A DNA stretch of 8,141 nt from Fidelibacterota bacterium (GTDB lineage Bacteria > Fidelibacterota > Fidelibacteria > Fidelibacterales > Fidelibacteraceae). A model generated the notes under the pieces. The model was not told where the DNA came from and did not search any database. It saw only the letters and a list, made by a program, of their open reading frames with translations. The stretch spans positions 1 through 8,141 of the forward strand of contig JAGLUM010000010.1 of assembly GCA_023134755.1 (NCBI GenBank), given 5' to 3'. A program made the position numbers and the translations under genes. Numbering within the stretch: position 1 is the stretch's first letter; each line of letters starts with the position of its first letter. Positions 1 to 6,102 of this stretch are shown one piece after another.

Positions 1-536
1 CCGCGGTCTGTAATCTGCTCACCCAACCACATCAAGAGAATAGTTCCCGTGATCAGTGCTACGATGGTCATTAAGGTAAAACCAAATCCGGGGTGAACAA
101 CAACAGATTGGTAATTTGCCTGTAAATTCTGTAGATATTTAGCAACTGCCCATGCCTGCATACCAGCTAAAAATACCGTACCATATCGGGTAATTTGTGT
201 GATTTTACGTCGTCCTGCTTCGCCTTCTTTTTTCAGGCGTTGAAAATAAGGAAAAACACTACCAAGCAAGGTAATTATAATGCTGGTACTGATGTAGGGC
301 ATAATACCTAGCGCAAAAACTGCTGCTTTTGAAAATGCACCACCGGCGAACATATCCCATAATCCCAGCAAGGTATTGTCCATTCCTGAGGCAGCCATTG
401 CCAGCAGTTTTGTATCAATTCCGGGTAAGGGGACATGGGCGCCGACACGACATAGAAATAAAATAAATAAGGTAAAGAGTAGTCGTTGTCTTAATTCCTG
501 AATTTTAAACATGGAACGAACACTTTGCAGCATCAT
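1..536 (-). CDS. secY: Protein translocase subunit SecY, N-terminal part (cut by window edge)
   Basis: SecY is the channel-forming subunit of the SecYEG translocon in the inner membrane and moves unfolded preproteins across or into the membrane. I translated this stretch directly: about 178 codons are visible, covering roughly TM1 to TM4 of a protein usually about 430-450 residues long. Visible landmarks are the first membrane helix (about residues 18-32), the VPLPGID motif after it, the plug region DMFAGGAFSKAAVF (about 61-74), the TM2b stretch FALGIMPYIS, the cytosolic KKEGEAGRRKI loop, and WLGEQITDRG just before the edge. Two ATGs sit in tandem (536 and 533). I prefer the first because it makes an ATGA overlap with the rplO stop and lies 10 nt from GGAAAGG. 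Being last in the cluster fits the usual spc-operon order. Identity is certain; the exact start is less so. Confidence 0.96.
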   Translation of the reverse strand, partial: MMLQSVRSMFKIQELRQRLLFTLFILFLCRVGAHVPLPGIDTKLLAMAASGMDNTLLGLWDMFAGGAFSKAAVFALGIMPYISTSIIITLLGSVFPYFQRLKKEGEAGRRKITQITRYGTVFLAGMQAWAVAKYLQNLQANYQSVVVHPGFGFTLMTIVALITGTILLMWLGEQITDR

Positions 537-979
537 AATACTAACGCCTTTCCACCTGCTTTTTCAATCTTTTCCTTGGCCGTTTCACTAAAAATATCCG
601 CAGTTATTTCCATGACTTTTGTTATTTCACCATAGCCCAGGATCTTAACCGGTTTATTCGGTTTTTTAATCAGCCCAAATTCAAAAAGACTGTCTGCATT
701 TACAACTTTTACATCTTCCAGTAAATTTAAATCTTGTACATTGACAATTTGGTATTCCTGACGAAAACGTTTATTGGAAAATCCCCGTTTAGGGACCCGG
801 CGCTGAAGCGGCATTTGACCGCCTTCAAACCAGGGATGATGTTTTGATCCGCTACGGGACTTTTGGCCGTTCATACCGCGACCGGCAGTAGTACCGGTTC
901 CTGATCCGGTGCCACGCCCCAAGCGTTTAGTTTTTTGTTTAACAGATCCTTTTGCAGGGGTTAATTTTGATAAACTCAT
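533..979 (-). CDS. rplO: 50S ribosomal protein L15
   Basis: L15 (uL15) is a late-assembling large-subunit protein that binds 23S rRNA and helps fold the subunit interior. The 148-residue product is of normal family length. It has the typical basic, glycine-rich N-terminal extension (LGRGTGSGTGTTAGRGMNGQKSRSG begins near residue 20; key features are the repeated Gly/Arg and the GQKSRSG core), followed by FEGGQMPLQRR, and a globular C-terminal domain with the conserved KAGG near the end. The ATG start overlaps the rpmD stop as ATGA and is preceded by GAGGAG 5 nt upstream, inside the end of rpmD. Its own TGA overlaps the secY start in the same way, so both junctions look translationally coupled. 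Nothing is unusual in the protein. Confidence 0.98.
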   Translation of the reverse strand: MSLSKLTPAKGSVKQKTKRLGRGTGSGTGTTAGRGMNGQKSRSGSKHHPWFEGGQMPLQRRVPKRGFSNKRFRQEYQIVNVQDLNLLEDVKVVNADSLFEFGLIKKPNKPVKILGYGEITKVMEITADIFSETAKEKIEKAGGKALVL

Positions 980-1167
980 GATATCTCCTCGACGTCTAAA
1001 AGATGAGGGATTTTTTCGATCATACCACGAACTGCCGGGTTATCCGGTAAAATAACAGTTTTTCTGATCTTACCTAAACCCAATGATTCAATAATTAAGC
1101 TCGTTTTTTTGTGGTAACCGATTGTGCTTTTAATCTGTGTAATTTTAAGTTGTTTTTTCTTCACCAT
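976..1167 (-). CDS. rpmD: 50S ribosomal protein L30
   Basis: L30 (uL30) is a small 23S rRNA-binding protein of the large subunit. The product has 63 residues, a typical bacterial length. It shows the family pattern: KKKQLKITQIKSTIGY at the N-terminus, then a helix leading to SLGLGKIRKTVILPDNPAVRGMI, and the final leucine-rich HLL-DVEE end. The start codon lies one base after the rpsE stop. An AGGAGG sequence 12 nt upstream, embedded in the last codons of rpsE, is the probable ribosome binding site; the spacing is on the long side. The gene is absent from some bacteria, so its presence is mildly informative about lineage. Confidence 0.97.
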   Translation of the reverse strand: MVKKKQLKITQIKSTIGYHKKTSLIIESLGLGKIRKTVILPDNPAVRGMIEKIPHLLDVEEIS

Positions 1168-1168
1168 T

Positions 1169-1672
1169 TTAATTAAAAACCTCCTGAAGAGTCACGCCTC
1201 GCCGTTTGGCGACCATATACGCATCTTCCAACAATGCCAATGCAGTCATGGTTGCTTTTACCAGGTTATGCGAATTCGAACTGCCAATAGATTTTGCAAG
1301 AATGTCATGTACGCCTACCTGTTCCATAATAGCACGAACCGGACCGCCGGCAATAATACCGGTACCCGGAGATGCGGGTTTCAACATTACCTTTGCCGCA
1401 CCGTATTTTGCGGTAATTTCAAAGGGGATGGTTCCATTCACAATAGGTACGCGAATGATGTTTTTCTTTGCATCTTCACGCCCTTTATTAATCGCATCGG
1501 TTACTAGATTAGATTTTCCTAAGCCGATTCCGACATGACCTTTTCCATCGCCAATTGCTACAATAGCATTAAAGCGGAAACGACGGCCACCGGTAACCAC
1601 CTTAGCGACGCGATTCAGCTTTATTAATTTCCCTTCACTCAATTCGAGTTCTGACGGGTTAATTGATCTCAA
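1169..1672 (-). CDS. rpsE: 30S ribosomal protein S5 (TTG start)
   Basis: S5 (uS5) sits on the solvent side of the small subunit near the mRNA entry channel and affects decoding fidelity. The 167-residue product has the N-terminal double-stranded-RNA-binding S5 domain (about 15-80, with NRVAKVV, GGRRFRF and [13 protein letters not shown]) and the C-terminal domain (about 85-155, with [18 protein letters not shown] and KSIGSSN). The start is TTG: the rplR stop lies 18 nt upstream in the same frame and no ATG or GTG lies between. AAGGAG sits 7 nt before the TTG, and the resulting N-terminus matches the E. coli protein to within one residue. The loop that carries spectinomycin-resistance mutations in other bacteria reads VTGGR here instead of the usual VKGGR, so the lysine is a threonine (residue 27). 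Confidence 0.97.
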   Translation of the reverse strand: MRSINPSELELSEGKLIKLNRVAKVVTGGRRFRFNAIVAIGDGKGHVGIGLGKSNLVTDAINKGREDAKKNIIRVPIVNGTIPFEITAKYGAAKVMLKPASPGTGIIAGGPVRAIMEQVGVHDILAKSIGSSNSHNLVKATMTALALLEDAYMVAKRRGVTLQEVFN

Positions 1673-1679
1673 CGCGTTA

Positions 1680-1685
1680 CTCCTT
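1680..1685 (-). promoter_or_regulatory. Ribosome binding site deciding the rpsE TTG start
   Basis: AAGGAG lies 7 nt upstream of the TTG at 1672-1670, between the rplR stop and rpsE. It is an almost ideal Shine-Dalgarno at almost ideal spacing, and together with the in-frame TAA at 1690-1688 it fixes the start of rpsE on a non-ATG codon. Confidence 0.85.
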
Positions 1686-1687
1686 TG

Positions 1688-2059
1688 TTAGAATTCCAAA
1701 CCGACTTCACGACATGCGTCCGCCAGTACTTTGATTCGTCCGTGATAAATAAAACCATTTCGATCGAACACAACTGATTTGATCTTTTTGGCTTTTGCTT
1801 TTTTTGCAATGTCTTTGCCAACACCAACACTTAATTCAGTTTTTGTTTTATTCTTTAATGATGCACGAAGATCTTTGGCATAGGAACTGGCTGAACAAAG
1901 CACTTCATGGTTTTCATCATTAATTATCTGGGCACTTATGTGCATATTACTTCGATAAACAACAAGGCGCGGACGTTCAGCAGTTCCGGATAAACGTTTT
2001 TTTATCCGTGCTTTCTTTTTCATCCTGGCTTGGCGTTTTAGTTTATTTTTATCTTTCAT
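1688..2059 (-). CDS. rplR: 50S ribosomal protein L18
   Basis: L18 (uL18) binds 5S rRNA and, with L5, joins it to the large subunit in the central protuberance. The 123-residue product is standard length. It has the very basic N-terminal tail (about 1-25, KRQARMKKKARIKKRLSG), then GTAERPRLVVYRSNMHI, which is the family hallmark, and ends with FDRNGFIYHGRIKVLADACREVGLEF, also characteristic (usually R-G-Y-x-YHGRV-x-ALA-x-AAREGGL-x-F). It starts with ATG after AAAGGAT. The 34-nt gap from rplF is the longest in the window, and the start codon could pair in a small hairpin (separate entry). The stop is in frame with rpsE downstream. Confidence 0.98.
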   Translation of the reverse strand: MKDKNKLKRQARMKKKARIKKRLSGTAERPRLVVYRSNMHISAQIINDENHEVLCSASSYAKDLRASLKNKTKTELSVGVGKDIAKKAKAKKIKSVVFDRNGFIYHGRIKVLADACREVGLEF

Positions 2060-2077
2060 GATTGATCCTTTATCATG
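2057..2077 (-). promoter_or_regulatory. Candidate hairpin holding the rplR Shine-Dalgarno and start codon
   Basis: On the mRNA strand CATGAT (2077-2072) is followed by a 9-nt loop AAAGGATCA and then ATCATG (2062-2057). The arms are perfectly complementary over 6 bp. The rplR Shine-Dalgarno AAAGG lies in the loop and the rplR ATG forms the 3' end of the stem. The structure is AT-rich and therefore weak, and a 6-bp match in an AT-rich gap may arise by chance. No protein ligand can be named from the sequence. Confidence 0.3.
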
Positions 2078-2093
2078 TTTTCGCTATACCGCA

Positions 2094-2636
2094 TTACACG
2101 CTACCGGCTGCCTTACCTGCTTTACGGCGAACTTGTTCACCCAGATAACGAATGCCTTTGCCTTTATAGGGTTCGGGTTTACGGAATTTGCGAATTTGAG
2201 CAGCTACTTCGCCGACTTTCTGATTGTCTATTCCGGATACTTGAATAATATCACGCTTTACTGAAAAGCTGATGTCTTTCGGGGCATCCATCAAAATCTG
2301 ATGAGAATAGCCCAGTGAAAGTAAAAGACGATTATTGTTTTTTACCTCACCATGAAAGCCGACACCGACAATCTGCAGTGAAATTTCATATCCTTTGGAG
2401 ACCCCTATGATCATATTGTTGATCAGAGAACGGGTCAGACCGTGTAACGCTCTGTATTTTTTTTCATCAGACGAACGCTCGACAATTACTTCATTATTGT
2501 CGATTTTTACGGTGAGTTCTTCATTAAACGATTTTACGAGTTCGCCCTTGGGGCCTTTGACCGTAATAACGTTATCTTTAACATCAGCCGTTACGCCGTT
2601 TGGGATCGGAATAGGTTTTTTACCGACTCTCGACAT
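2094..2636 (-). CDS. rplF: 50S ribosomal protein L6
   Basis: L6 (uL6) binds 23S rRNA near the sarcin-ricin loop and the L7/L12 stalk base, where elongation factors dock. The product is 180 residues, the usual length, and consists of two similar alpha/beta domains. Domain 1 opens with MSRVGKKPIPIPNGV and contains VKGPKGEL; domain 2 contains VGVGFHGEV and LGYSHQI and ends with the signature EPYKGKGIRYLGEQVRRKAGKA. It starts with ATG after GAGAGGA, 12 nt past the rpsH stop. All landmarks are intact and I see no odd feature. Confidence 0.98.
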   Translation of the reverse strand: MSRVGKKPIPIPNGVTADVKDNVITVKGPKGELVKSFNEELTVKIDNNEVIVERSSDEKKYRALHGLTRSLINNMIIGVSKGYEISLQIVGVGFHGEVKNNNRLLLSLGYSHQILMDAPKDISFSVKRDIIQVSGIDNQKVGEVAAQIRKFRKPEPYKGKGIRYLGEQVRRKAGKAAGSV

Positions 2637-2648
2637 AATAATCCTCTC

Positions 2649-3044
2649 TTACCATATCTTACACAAATATTCACCACCAATTTGCATTTTGCGGGCATCT
2701 TTATCGGTGATCACACCGTAAGATGTCGACAGTATGCCAATGCCTAAACCATTGTTTACGCGGGGAATATCCGTACTTTTTACATATATTCTACGTCCAG
2801 GTTTACTTACACGCTCAAGGCTGTAAATAACAGGGCGACCATCTTGTTGATATTTCAAATAAACACGAAGCATTCCTTGTTTACCATCTTCTATCAAGAT
2901 AAAATCTTTAATGTAACCCTTCTCCTTTAGCACTAGAGATATCCTGGCTTTTAACTTACTCGCCGGGATCTCTACCCAAGGATGTCCTGCTTTGCACGCA
3001 TTACGTATACGTGTTAATAAATCTGCAATAGGATCTGATACCAT
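2649..3044 (-). CDS. rpsH: 30S ribosomal protein S8
   Basis: S8 (uS8) is a primary 16S rRNA-binding protein that nucleates assembly of the small-subunit platform. In E. coli it is also the translational repressor of the spc operon. The 131-residue product has the N-terminal MVSDPIADLLTRIRNACKAG, the central PASKLKARISLVLKEKGYI segment, KPGRRIYV, and the rRNA-contacting C-terminal GLGIGILSTSYGVITDKDARK ending in GGEYLCKIW. It starts with ATG after AGAGG, 13 nt past the rpsN stop. Whether it represses this operon cannot be told from the sequence; the rplX/rplE junction, where the E. coli operator lies, shows no obvious S8-site mimic. Confidence 0.98.
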   Translation of the reverse strand: MVSDPIADLLTRIRNACKAGHPWVEIPASKLKARISLVLKEKGYIKDFILIEDGKQGMLRVYLKYQQDGRPVIYSLERVSKPGRRIYVKSTDIPRVNNGLGIGILSTSYGVITDKDARKMQIGGEYLCKIW

Positions 3045-3057
3045 GTGTTACCTCTTT

Positions 3058-3243
3058 TTACCAACTTGCTTTTGTTACGCCGGGGATTTCACCCTTTAAA
3101 GCCAGTTCACGAAAACAAATTCGGCATAATCCAAATTTCCGGTAAACGGATCTCGAACGACCGCAACGTGTGCAGCGTGAATATTGCCGCGCTGAAAACT
3201 TGGGTTCGCGCTTAGCTTTTGCTATTAATGATTTTTTTGCCAT
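3058..3243 (-). CDS. rpsN: 30S ribosomal protein S14, zinc-binding short form
   Basis: S14 (uS14) belongs to the head of the small subunit near S3, S10 and S19. This is the 61-residue type-Z form. Four cysteines (residues 24, 27, 40 and 43) form CTRC and CRIC, a C-X2-C-X12-C-X2-C zinc ribbon, and the protein ends in the family signature [11 protein letters not shown]. Bacteria with the other form carry an approximately 89-101 residue cysteine-free protein, sometimes as a zinc-starvation backup elsewhere in the genome. Here the zinc form sits at the standard spc position, which suggests it is the main copy. It starts with ATG 14 nt after the rplE stop; the stop overlaps the weak ribosome binding site TAAGGA, 11 nt from the ATG. 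Confidence 0.98.
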   Translation of the reverse strand: MAKKSLIAKAKREPKFSARQYSRCTRCGRSRSVYRKFGLCRICFRELALKGEIPGVTKASW

Positions 3244-3257
3244 AACGACTGCAATCC

Positions 3258-3818
3258 TTATTTTTCTTCACGCCGTACAAAGGGAAAACCAAACTCCTTA
3301 AACAGTTCATACGCTTCCTGGTCGGTTTTCGATGTGGTTGTAAACGTGACATTCATTCCGCGAATAACATCCACCTTATCATAATCAATCTCAGGGAAAA
3401 TGGTCTGTTCAGTAATACCGACAGAATAATTTCCTTGTCCGTCAAAGGCCTTGTCGGACAATCCATTAAAATCACGGACACGTGGTAAAGCAATATTGAT
3501 GAACCGGTTTAAGAATTCATACATATTGACATCACGCAGTGTAACCATGATACCGACAGGATCGCCTTTGCGAATTTTGAAAGTATTGATGGCTTTTTTC
3601 GCATAAGTAATAACCGGTTTTTGTCCGGCAATTGTTGTTAGATCTATCACTGCATGTTCCAGTTGAGATTTATCTTCACGAGCTTTGCCTAAACCAATGC
3701 TCAATGTGATTTTCGTCAACTTTGGAACCTGCATTACATTCTTATACCCGAAGGTTTTTATAAGATGCGGGATGACCTCTTTTTTATACAATTTTTGTAA
3801 TGTTGGGATATCGTTCAT
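3258..3818 (-). CDS. rplE: 50S ribosomal protein L5
   Basis: L5 (uL5) anchors 5S rRNA in the central protuberance and contacts the P-site tRNA and the small-subunit head. The 186-residue product is slightly longer than E. coli L5 (179). The N-terminal half holds the Y-x-x-VIPHL and [16 protein letters not shown] motifs, followed by [16 protein letters not shown] and [16 protein letters not shown]. The C-terminal half holds [29 protein letters not shown] and the strand [12 protein letters not shown]. All are typical. The ATG follows the rplX stop by only 6 nt, with a purine-rich GGGAAG about 9 nt upstream. Confidence 0.98.
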   Translation of the reverse strand: MNDIPTLQKLYKKEVIPHLIKTFGYKNVMQVPKLTKITLSIGLGKAREDKSQLEHAVIDLTTIAGQKPVITYAKKAINTFKIRKGDPVGIMVTLRDVNMYEFLNRFINIALPRVRDFNGLSDKAFDGQGNYSVGITEQTIFPEIDYDKVDVIRGMNVTFTTTSKTDQEAYELFKEFGFPFVRREEK

Positions 3819-3824
3819 GTTTTT

Positions 3825-4139
3825 CTACTTCCCTTTAGTCACAGTTTCACCCGTTTTCTTGGAATAACGCTCTTTGCTGTTATCTTTCAGAATACGTGTT
3901 CCGACACGGGTTGGCGTTCCATTCACAACTAACATAGCATTTGATGCATGTATAGCAGCTTCTTTTTCAATAATTCCGCCTTGAGGATTTTTCTGATCAG
4001 GGCGAGTGTGGCGTTTTACTAAATTCACGCCCTCAATAATTACGCGATTGGTTTTAAGAAAGACCTTTAAAATTTTGCCTTCTTTTCCTTTATATTTACC
4101 CGCAATTACTTTTACTATGTCATCTTTTTTGATATGCAC
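3825..4139 (-). CDS. rplX: 50S ribosomal protein L24 (GTG start)
   Basis: L24 (uL24) is an assembly-initiator protein that binds the 5' domain of 23S rRNA early in large-subunit assembly. The 104-residue product is normal length. It opens with a KOW motif (about residues 5-32: DDIVKVIAGKYKGKEGKI), then NRVIIEGVNLVKRHTRPDQ and the PQGGIIEKEAAIHASNAML segment that defines the bacterial family. The start codon is GTG, giving MHIKKDD; AAGGAG lies 7 nt upstream and overlaps the rplN stop. The C-terminal 15 residues (KERYSKKTGETVTKGK) are basic and probably a flexible tail. Confidence 0.97.
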   Translation of the reverse strand: MHIKKDDIVKVIAGKYKGKEGKILKVFLKTNRVIIEGVNLVKRHTRPDQKNPQGGIIEKEAAIHASNAMLVVNGTPTRVGTRILKDNSKERYSKKTGETVTKGK

Positions 4140-4146
4140 AGTCTTT

Positions 4147-4152
4147 CTCCTT
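4147..4152 (-). promoter_or_regulatory. Ribosome binding site for the rplX GTG start
   Basis: AAGGAG lies 7 nt upstream of the GTG at 4139-4137. Its first two bases are the last two of the rplN TAA, so termination and re-initiation sites are physically joined. The strong site supports GTG as the real start. Confidence 0.8.
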
Positions 4153-4519
4153 ACAATACTTCAGGCGCCATTGATACGATTTTCATGTAATGCTTCTCAC
4201 GCAATTCCCGAGCAACGGGTCCGAAAATACGGGTTCCCAATGGCTCTCCCTGTGCGTCAATTAACACAACAGCATTTTCATCAAAACGAATGTAGGACCC
4301 ATCCGGGCGACCTACTTCTTTATTGGTGCGAACAATGACAGCTCTAGAAATATCACTTTTTTTAGCTGTTCCGCCCGGTATCGCCTGTTTTACGGTAACA
4401 ACAATAGTATCGCCTAAGCTTGCATACCGACGACCGGTTCCACCCAATACTCTAATGCATTGTACAATTTTTGCACCTGTGTTGTCAGCAACTCTTAATT
4501 TACTTTCAACTTGAATCAT
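4151..4519 (-). CDS. rplN: 50S ribosomal protein L14
   Basis: L14 (uL14) binds 23S rRNA at the subunit interface, takes part in bridges to the small subunit, and in many bacteria is the docking site of the silencing factor RsfS. The product is 122 residues, the near-invariant family length. It contains [17 protein letters not shown], the CIRVLGG strand, [15 protein letters not shown], the [10 protein letters not shown] segment with [14 protein letters not shown], and the ending [28 protein letters not shown]. It is the first gene of the classical spc operon, but here only 27 nt separate it from rpsQ. Its ATG is preceded by AAAGG about 10 nt upstream. Confidence 0.99.
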   Translation of the reverse strand: MIQVESKLRVADNTGAKIVQCIRVLGGTGRRYASLGDTIVVTVKQAIPGGTAKKSDISRAVIVRTNKEVGRPDGSYIRFDENAVVLIDAQGEPLGTRIFGPVARELREKHYMKIVSMAPEVL

Positions 4520-4546
4520 CGTTTATTTGCCTTTCAACTTTGATGC

Positions 4547-4810
4547 TTATTTCGCGTCCGGTGCACGGTCAATAATTTCCTGTACACTCCAACGCTTATT
4601 TCGGCTCATTGGTCTTATTTCAACAATGGAAATGGTATCACCAACATGACATGTATTATTTTCATCATGGGCCATGAATTTCCGGCTACGGTTGATATAC
4701 TTACCATATACCGAGTGTTTTATTCGTCGCCTGACCAACACGGTGACCGTTTTGTCCATTTTGTTGCTTACAACAATACCGATTTTTTCTTTACGATTTG
4801 TATAAGTCAT
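4547..4810 (-). CDS. rpsQ: 30S ribosomal protein S17
   Basis: S17 (uS17) is a primary 16S rRNA-binding protein of the small-subunit body with an OB fold. The product is 87 residues, normal for the family. It shows [18 protein letters not shown] (strand plus the DKT hallmark), [19 protein letters not shown], the [21 protein letters not shown] signature and a short acidic/basic tail. It starts with ATG after AGGAAG spaced 7 nt. It is the last gene of the classical S10 operon; here the next gene follows after 27 nt with no terminator-like structure between them. Confidence 0.98.
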   Translation of the reverse strand: MTYTNRKEKIGIVVSNKMDKTVTVLVRRRIKHSVYGKYINRSRKFMAHDENNTCHVGDTISIVEIRPMSRNKRWSVQEIIDRAPDAK

Positions 4811-4824
4811 TCCTGAACTTCCTG

Positions 4825-5028
4825 TTATTTACGCAATCCGAGTTCATATTCATGAAGAATTGTTTTTAGTTGTGCAACTTCCCGTTTCAAATAACGTAAC
4901 TGTGTGGGGTTTTCCAACTGTTGTAATGCATGCTGAAAACGAAAATTTAATAATGCGTCTTCATCATCACGTAATTTGACAATTACTTCATCTTTTGTTA
5001 ATTCTTTTAATTCTGTTTTTGATAACAT
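4825..5028 (-). CDS. rpmC: 50S ribosomal protein L29
   Basis: L29 (uL29) is a small two-helix protein at the nascent-chain exit of the large subunit, next to L23. It contributes to the docking area for trigger factor and SRP. The product is 67 residues, starting [15 protein letters not shown] and running into [31 protein letters not shown], the family signature (usually L-R-x-Q-x-A-x-G-Q-L-x-N-x-x-x-I-R-x-V-R-R-x-I-A-R-I-x-T). The reading frame stays open for 38 more codons upstream inside rplP, but that extension has no L29 homology. GGGAGG spaced 8 nt from the ATG, plus family length, support the short form. Confidence 0.96.
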   Translation of the reverse strand: MLSKTELKELTKDEVIVKLRDDEDALLNFRFQHALQQLENPTQLRYLKREVAQLKTILHEYELGLRK

Positions 5029-5032
5029 GATA

Positions 5033-5452
5033 TTATCCTCCCAGCTCACGTCTAGCAACCATCCTTGCTTTGATAGGTAATTTATGTGTGGCAAGACGAA
5101 ACGCCTCTTTTGCCATTTCTTCAGAAATACCTTCAACTTCAAAGAGGATTCGACCTGGTTTTACAACAGCTACCCAAAATTCTGGACCGCCTTTTCCTTT
5201 TCCTTGGCGTGTTTCAGCCGGCTTTTTCGATACCGGTTTGTCAGGGAAAACCCGAATCCACATCTTACCGTGCTTACGGACAACACGTGATATTGCAACA
5301 CGGGCAGCTTCGATTTGACGGCTAGTGAGCCACGTTTCTTCCATTGCTTTTAATCCAAAATCACCAAAACTGACAGTCGAGCCACGATAAGCCAGACCTT
5401 GTCTGCGTCCGCGATGTTGTTTCCGGTATTTAACCTTTCTAGGCATTAACAT
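5033..5452 (-). CDS. rplP: 50S ribosomal protein L16
   Basis: L16 (uL16) is a late-binding protein of the large subunit that contacts the A- and P-site tRNA elbow region and is needed for final maturation of the peptidyl-transferase centre. The 139-residue product is standard. It starts [16 protein letters not shown], followed by [20 protein letters not shown], the [33 protein letters not shown] stretch and the [12 protein letters not shown] loop, and ends with [16 protein letters not shown]. The first of two close ATGs fits family practice (MLMP), and TGGAG sits 6 nt upstream of it. Three open frames on the plus strand over this gene are shadows. Confidence 0.98.
   Translation of the reverse strand: MLMPRKVKYRKQHRGRRQGLAYRGSTVSFGDFGLKAMEETWLTSRQIEAARVAISRVVRKHGKMWIRVFPDKPVSKKPAETRQGKGKGGPEFWVAVVKPGRILFEVEGISEEMAKEAFRLATHKLPIKARMVARRELGG
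5037..5042 (-). promoter_or_regulatory. Ribosome binding site deciding the rpmC start
   Basis: GGGAGG lies inside the last codons of rplP, 8 nt before the ATG at 5028. It distinguishes this start from an in-frame ATG at 5142 that would add 38 unrelated residues. Confidence 0.8.
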
Positions 5453-5466
5453 AGGTTACTCCATTC

Positions 5467-6099
5467 CTATTTGATTGTAGATACTTCTCCGTTACAGATC
5501 CAAACCTTGATACCGATGCAACCATATGTTGTGTGTGCTGTAACTTCAGCGTAATCAATATCAGAACGCAAGGTGTGAAGCGGTACACGTCCTTCCCGTA
5601 TGGTTTCTTTGCGCGCCATTTCGGCGCCGCCCAAACGGCCGGACAGCTGTATCCTGATTCCCTCTGCTCCCTGGCGCATGGTATTCTGTATACTGCGCTT
5701 TAGAATACGTCTGAAAGGCATTTTTTTAATCAATTGCTGAGCAATGTTTTCACCGACTAAGTATGCATTCAATTCTGGTTTTTTAATCTCCAGAACATTT
5801 ACGTTTACGTCAAATTGGGTCAGCTTTCTAATTTCTTCGCGTAACTGATCAACCTCTTTTCCTTTAGCGCCAATTACAACTCCCGGACGGGAGGTATGGA
5901 TAGTTATAGAAATCGCTTTAGATGTTCTTTCTATTTCAATCTTTGCGACGCCTGCATTGAATAAGCGTTTTTTCAGATATTTGCGCAACATCAAATCTTC
6001 TGTGAGTTTTGCAGCAAAATTACGCTCATCATACCAGTTAGAGAGCCATTGCCTGGTAATACCTAGACGAAAACCATAAGGATGTGTTTTTTGACCCAA
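5467..6099 (-). CDS. rpsC: 30S ribosomal protein S3 (TTG start)
   Basis: S3 (uS3) lies at the mRNA entry tunnel of the small-subunit head and, with S4 and S5, gives the ribosome its mRNA helicase activity. The product is 210 residues, within the family range. The conserved MGQKTHPYGFRLGI start is followed by a type II KH domain with the GxxG loop GAKG (77-80) after SRPGVVI, and then the S3 C-terminal domain with GEN-IAQQL, GIRIQLSGRLGGAEMAR and HTLR-DIDY. Basic residues R130, R131 and K134 match the E. coli helicase residues. The start is TTG: the rplV TAA is in the same frame only two codons upstream, so no earlier start is possible, and AAGGAG precedes it by 6 nt. Confidence 0.97.
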   Translation of the reverse strand: MGQKTHPYGFRLGITRQWLSNWYDERNFAAKLTEDLMLRKYLKKRLFNAGVAKIEIERTSKAISITIHTSRPGVVIGAKGKEVDQLREEIRKLTQFDVNVNVLEIKKPELNAYLVGENIAQQLIKKMPFRRILKRSIQNTMRQGAEGIRIQLSGRLGGAEMARKETIREGRVPLHTLRSDIDYAEVTAHTTYGCIGIKVWICNGEVSTIK

Positions 6100-6102
6100 C
6101 GT

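Noticed and set aside
1124..1538. Plus-strand open frames of 127 and 110 codons antisense to rpsE/rpmD
   Set aside because: They lie wholly opposite clear ribosomal-protein genes, resemble no family I know, and all real genes here are on the minus strand. They are shadows of the coding strand's codon bias.
2055..2076. Six-codon ORF (ATG ATA AAG GAT CAA TCA TGA) in the rplF-rplR gap
   Set aside because: No Shine-Dalgarno upstream; better explained as part of the sequence forming the rplR initiation region.
4006..4338. Plus-strand open frame of 110 codons over rplX/rplN
   Set aside because: Antisense to two unmistakable genes; no ribosome binding site or homology recognised.
4544..4572. Promoter-like TTGACC at the end of rpsQ, at the classical spc promoter position
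   Set aside because: With a 17-nt spacer the -10 position is TAAGCA, which matches TATAAT poorly, and other spacings are no better.
5029..5142. An N-terminally extended rpmC (105 codons)
   Set aside because: The extra 38 codons overlap rplP in another frame, have no L29 similarity, and a strong GGGAGG site precedes the short start.
5070..5325. Three plus-strand open frames stacked opposite rplP
   Set aside because: Three frames open at the same place reflect composition of rplP, which is highly conserved on the minus strand; no supporting motifs.
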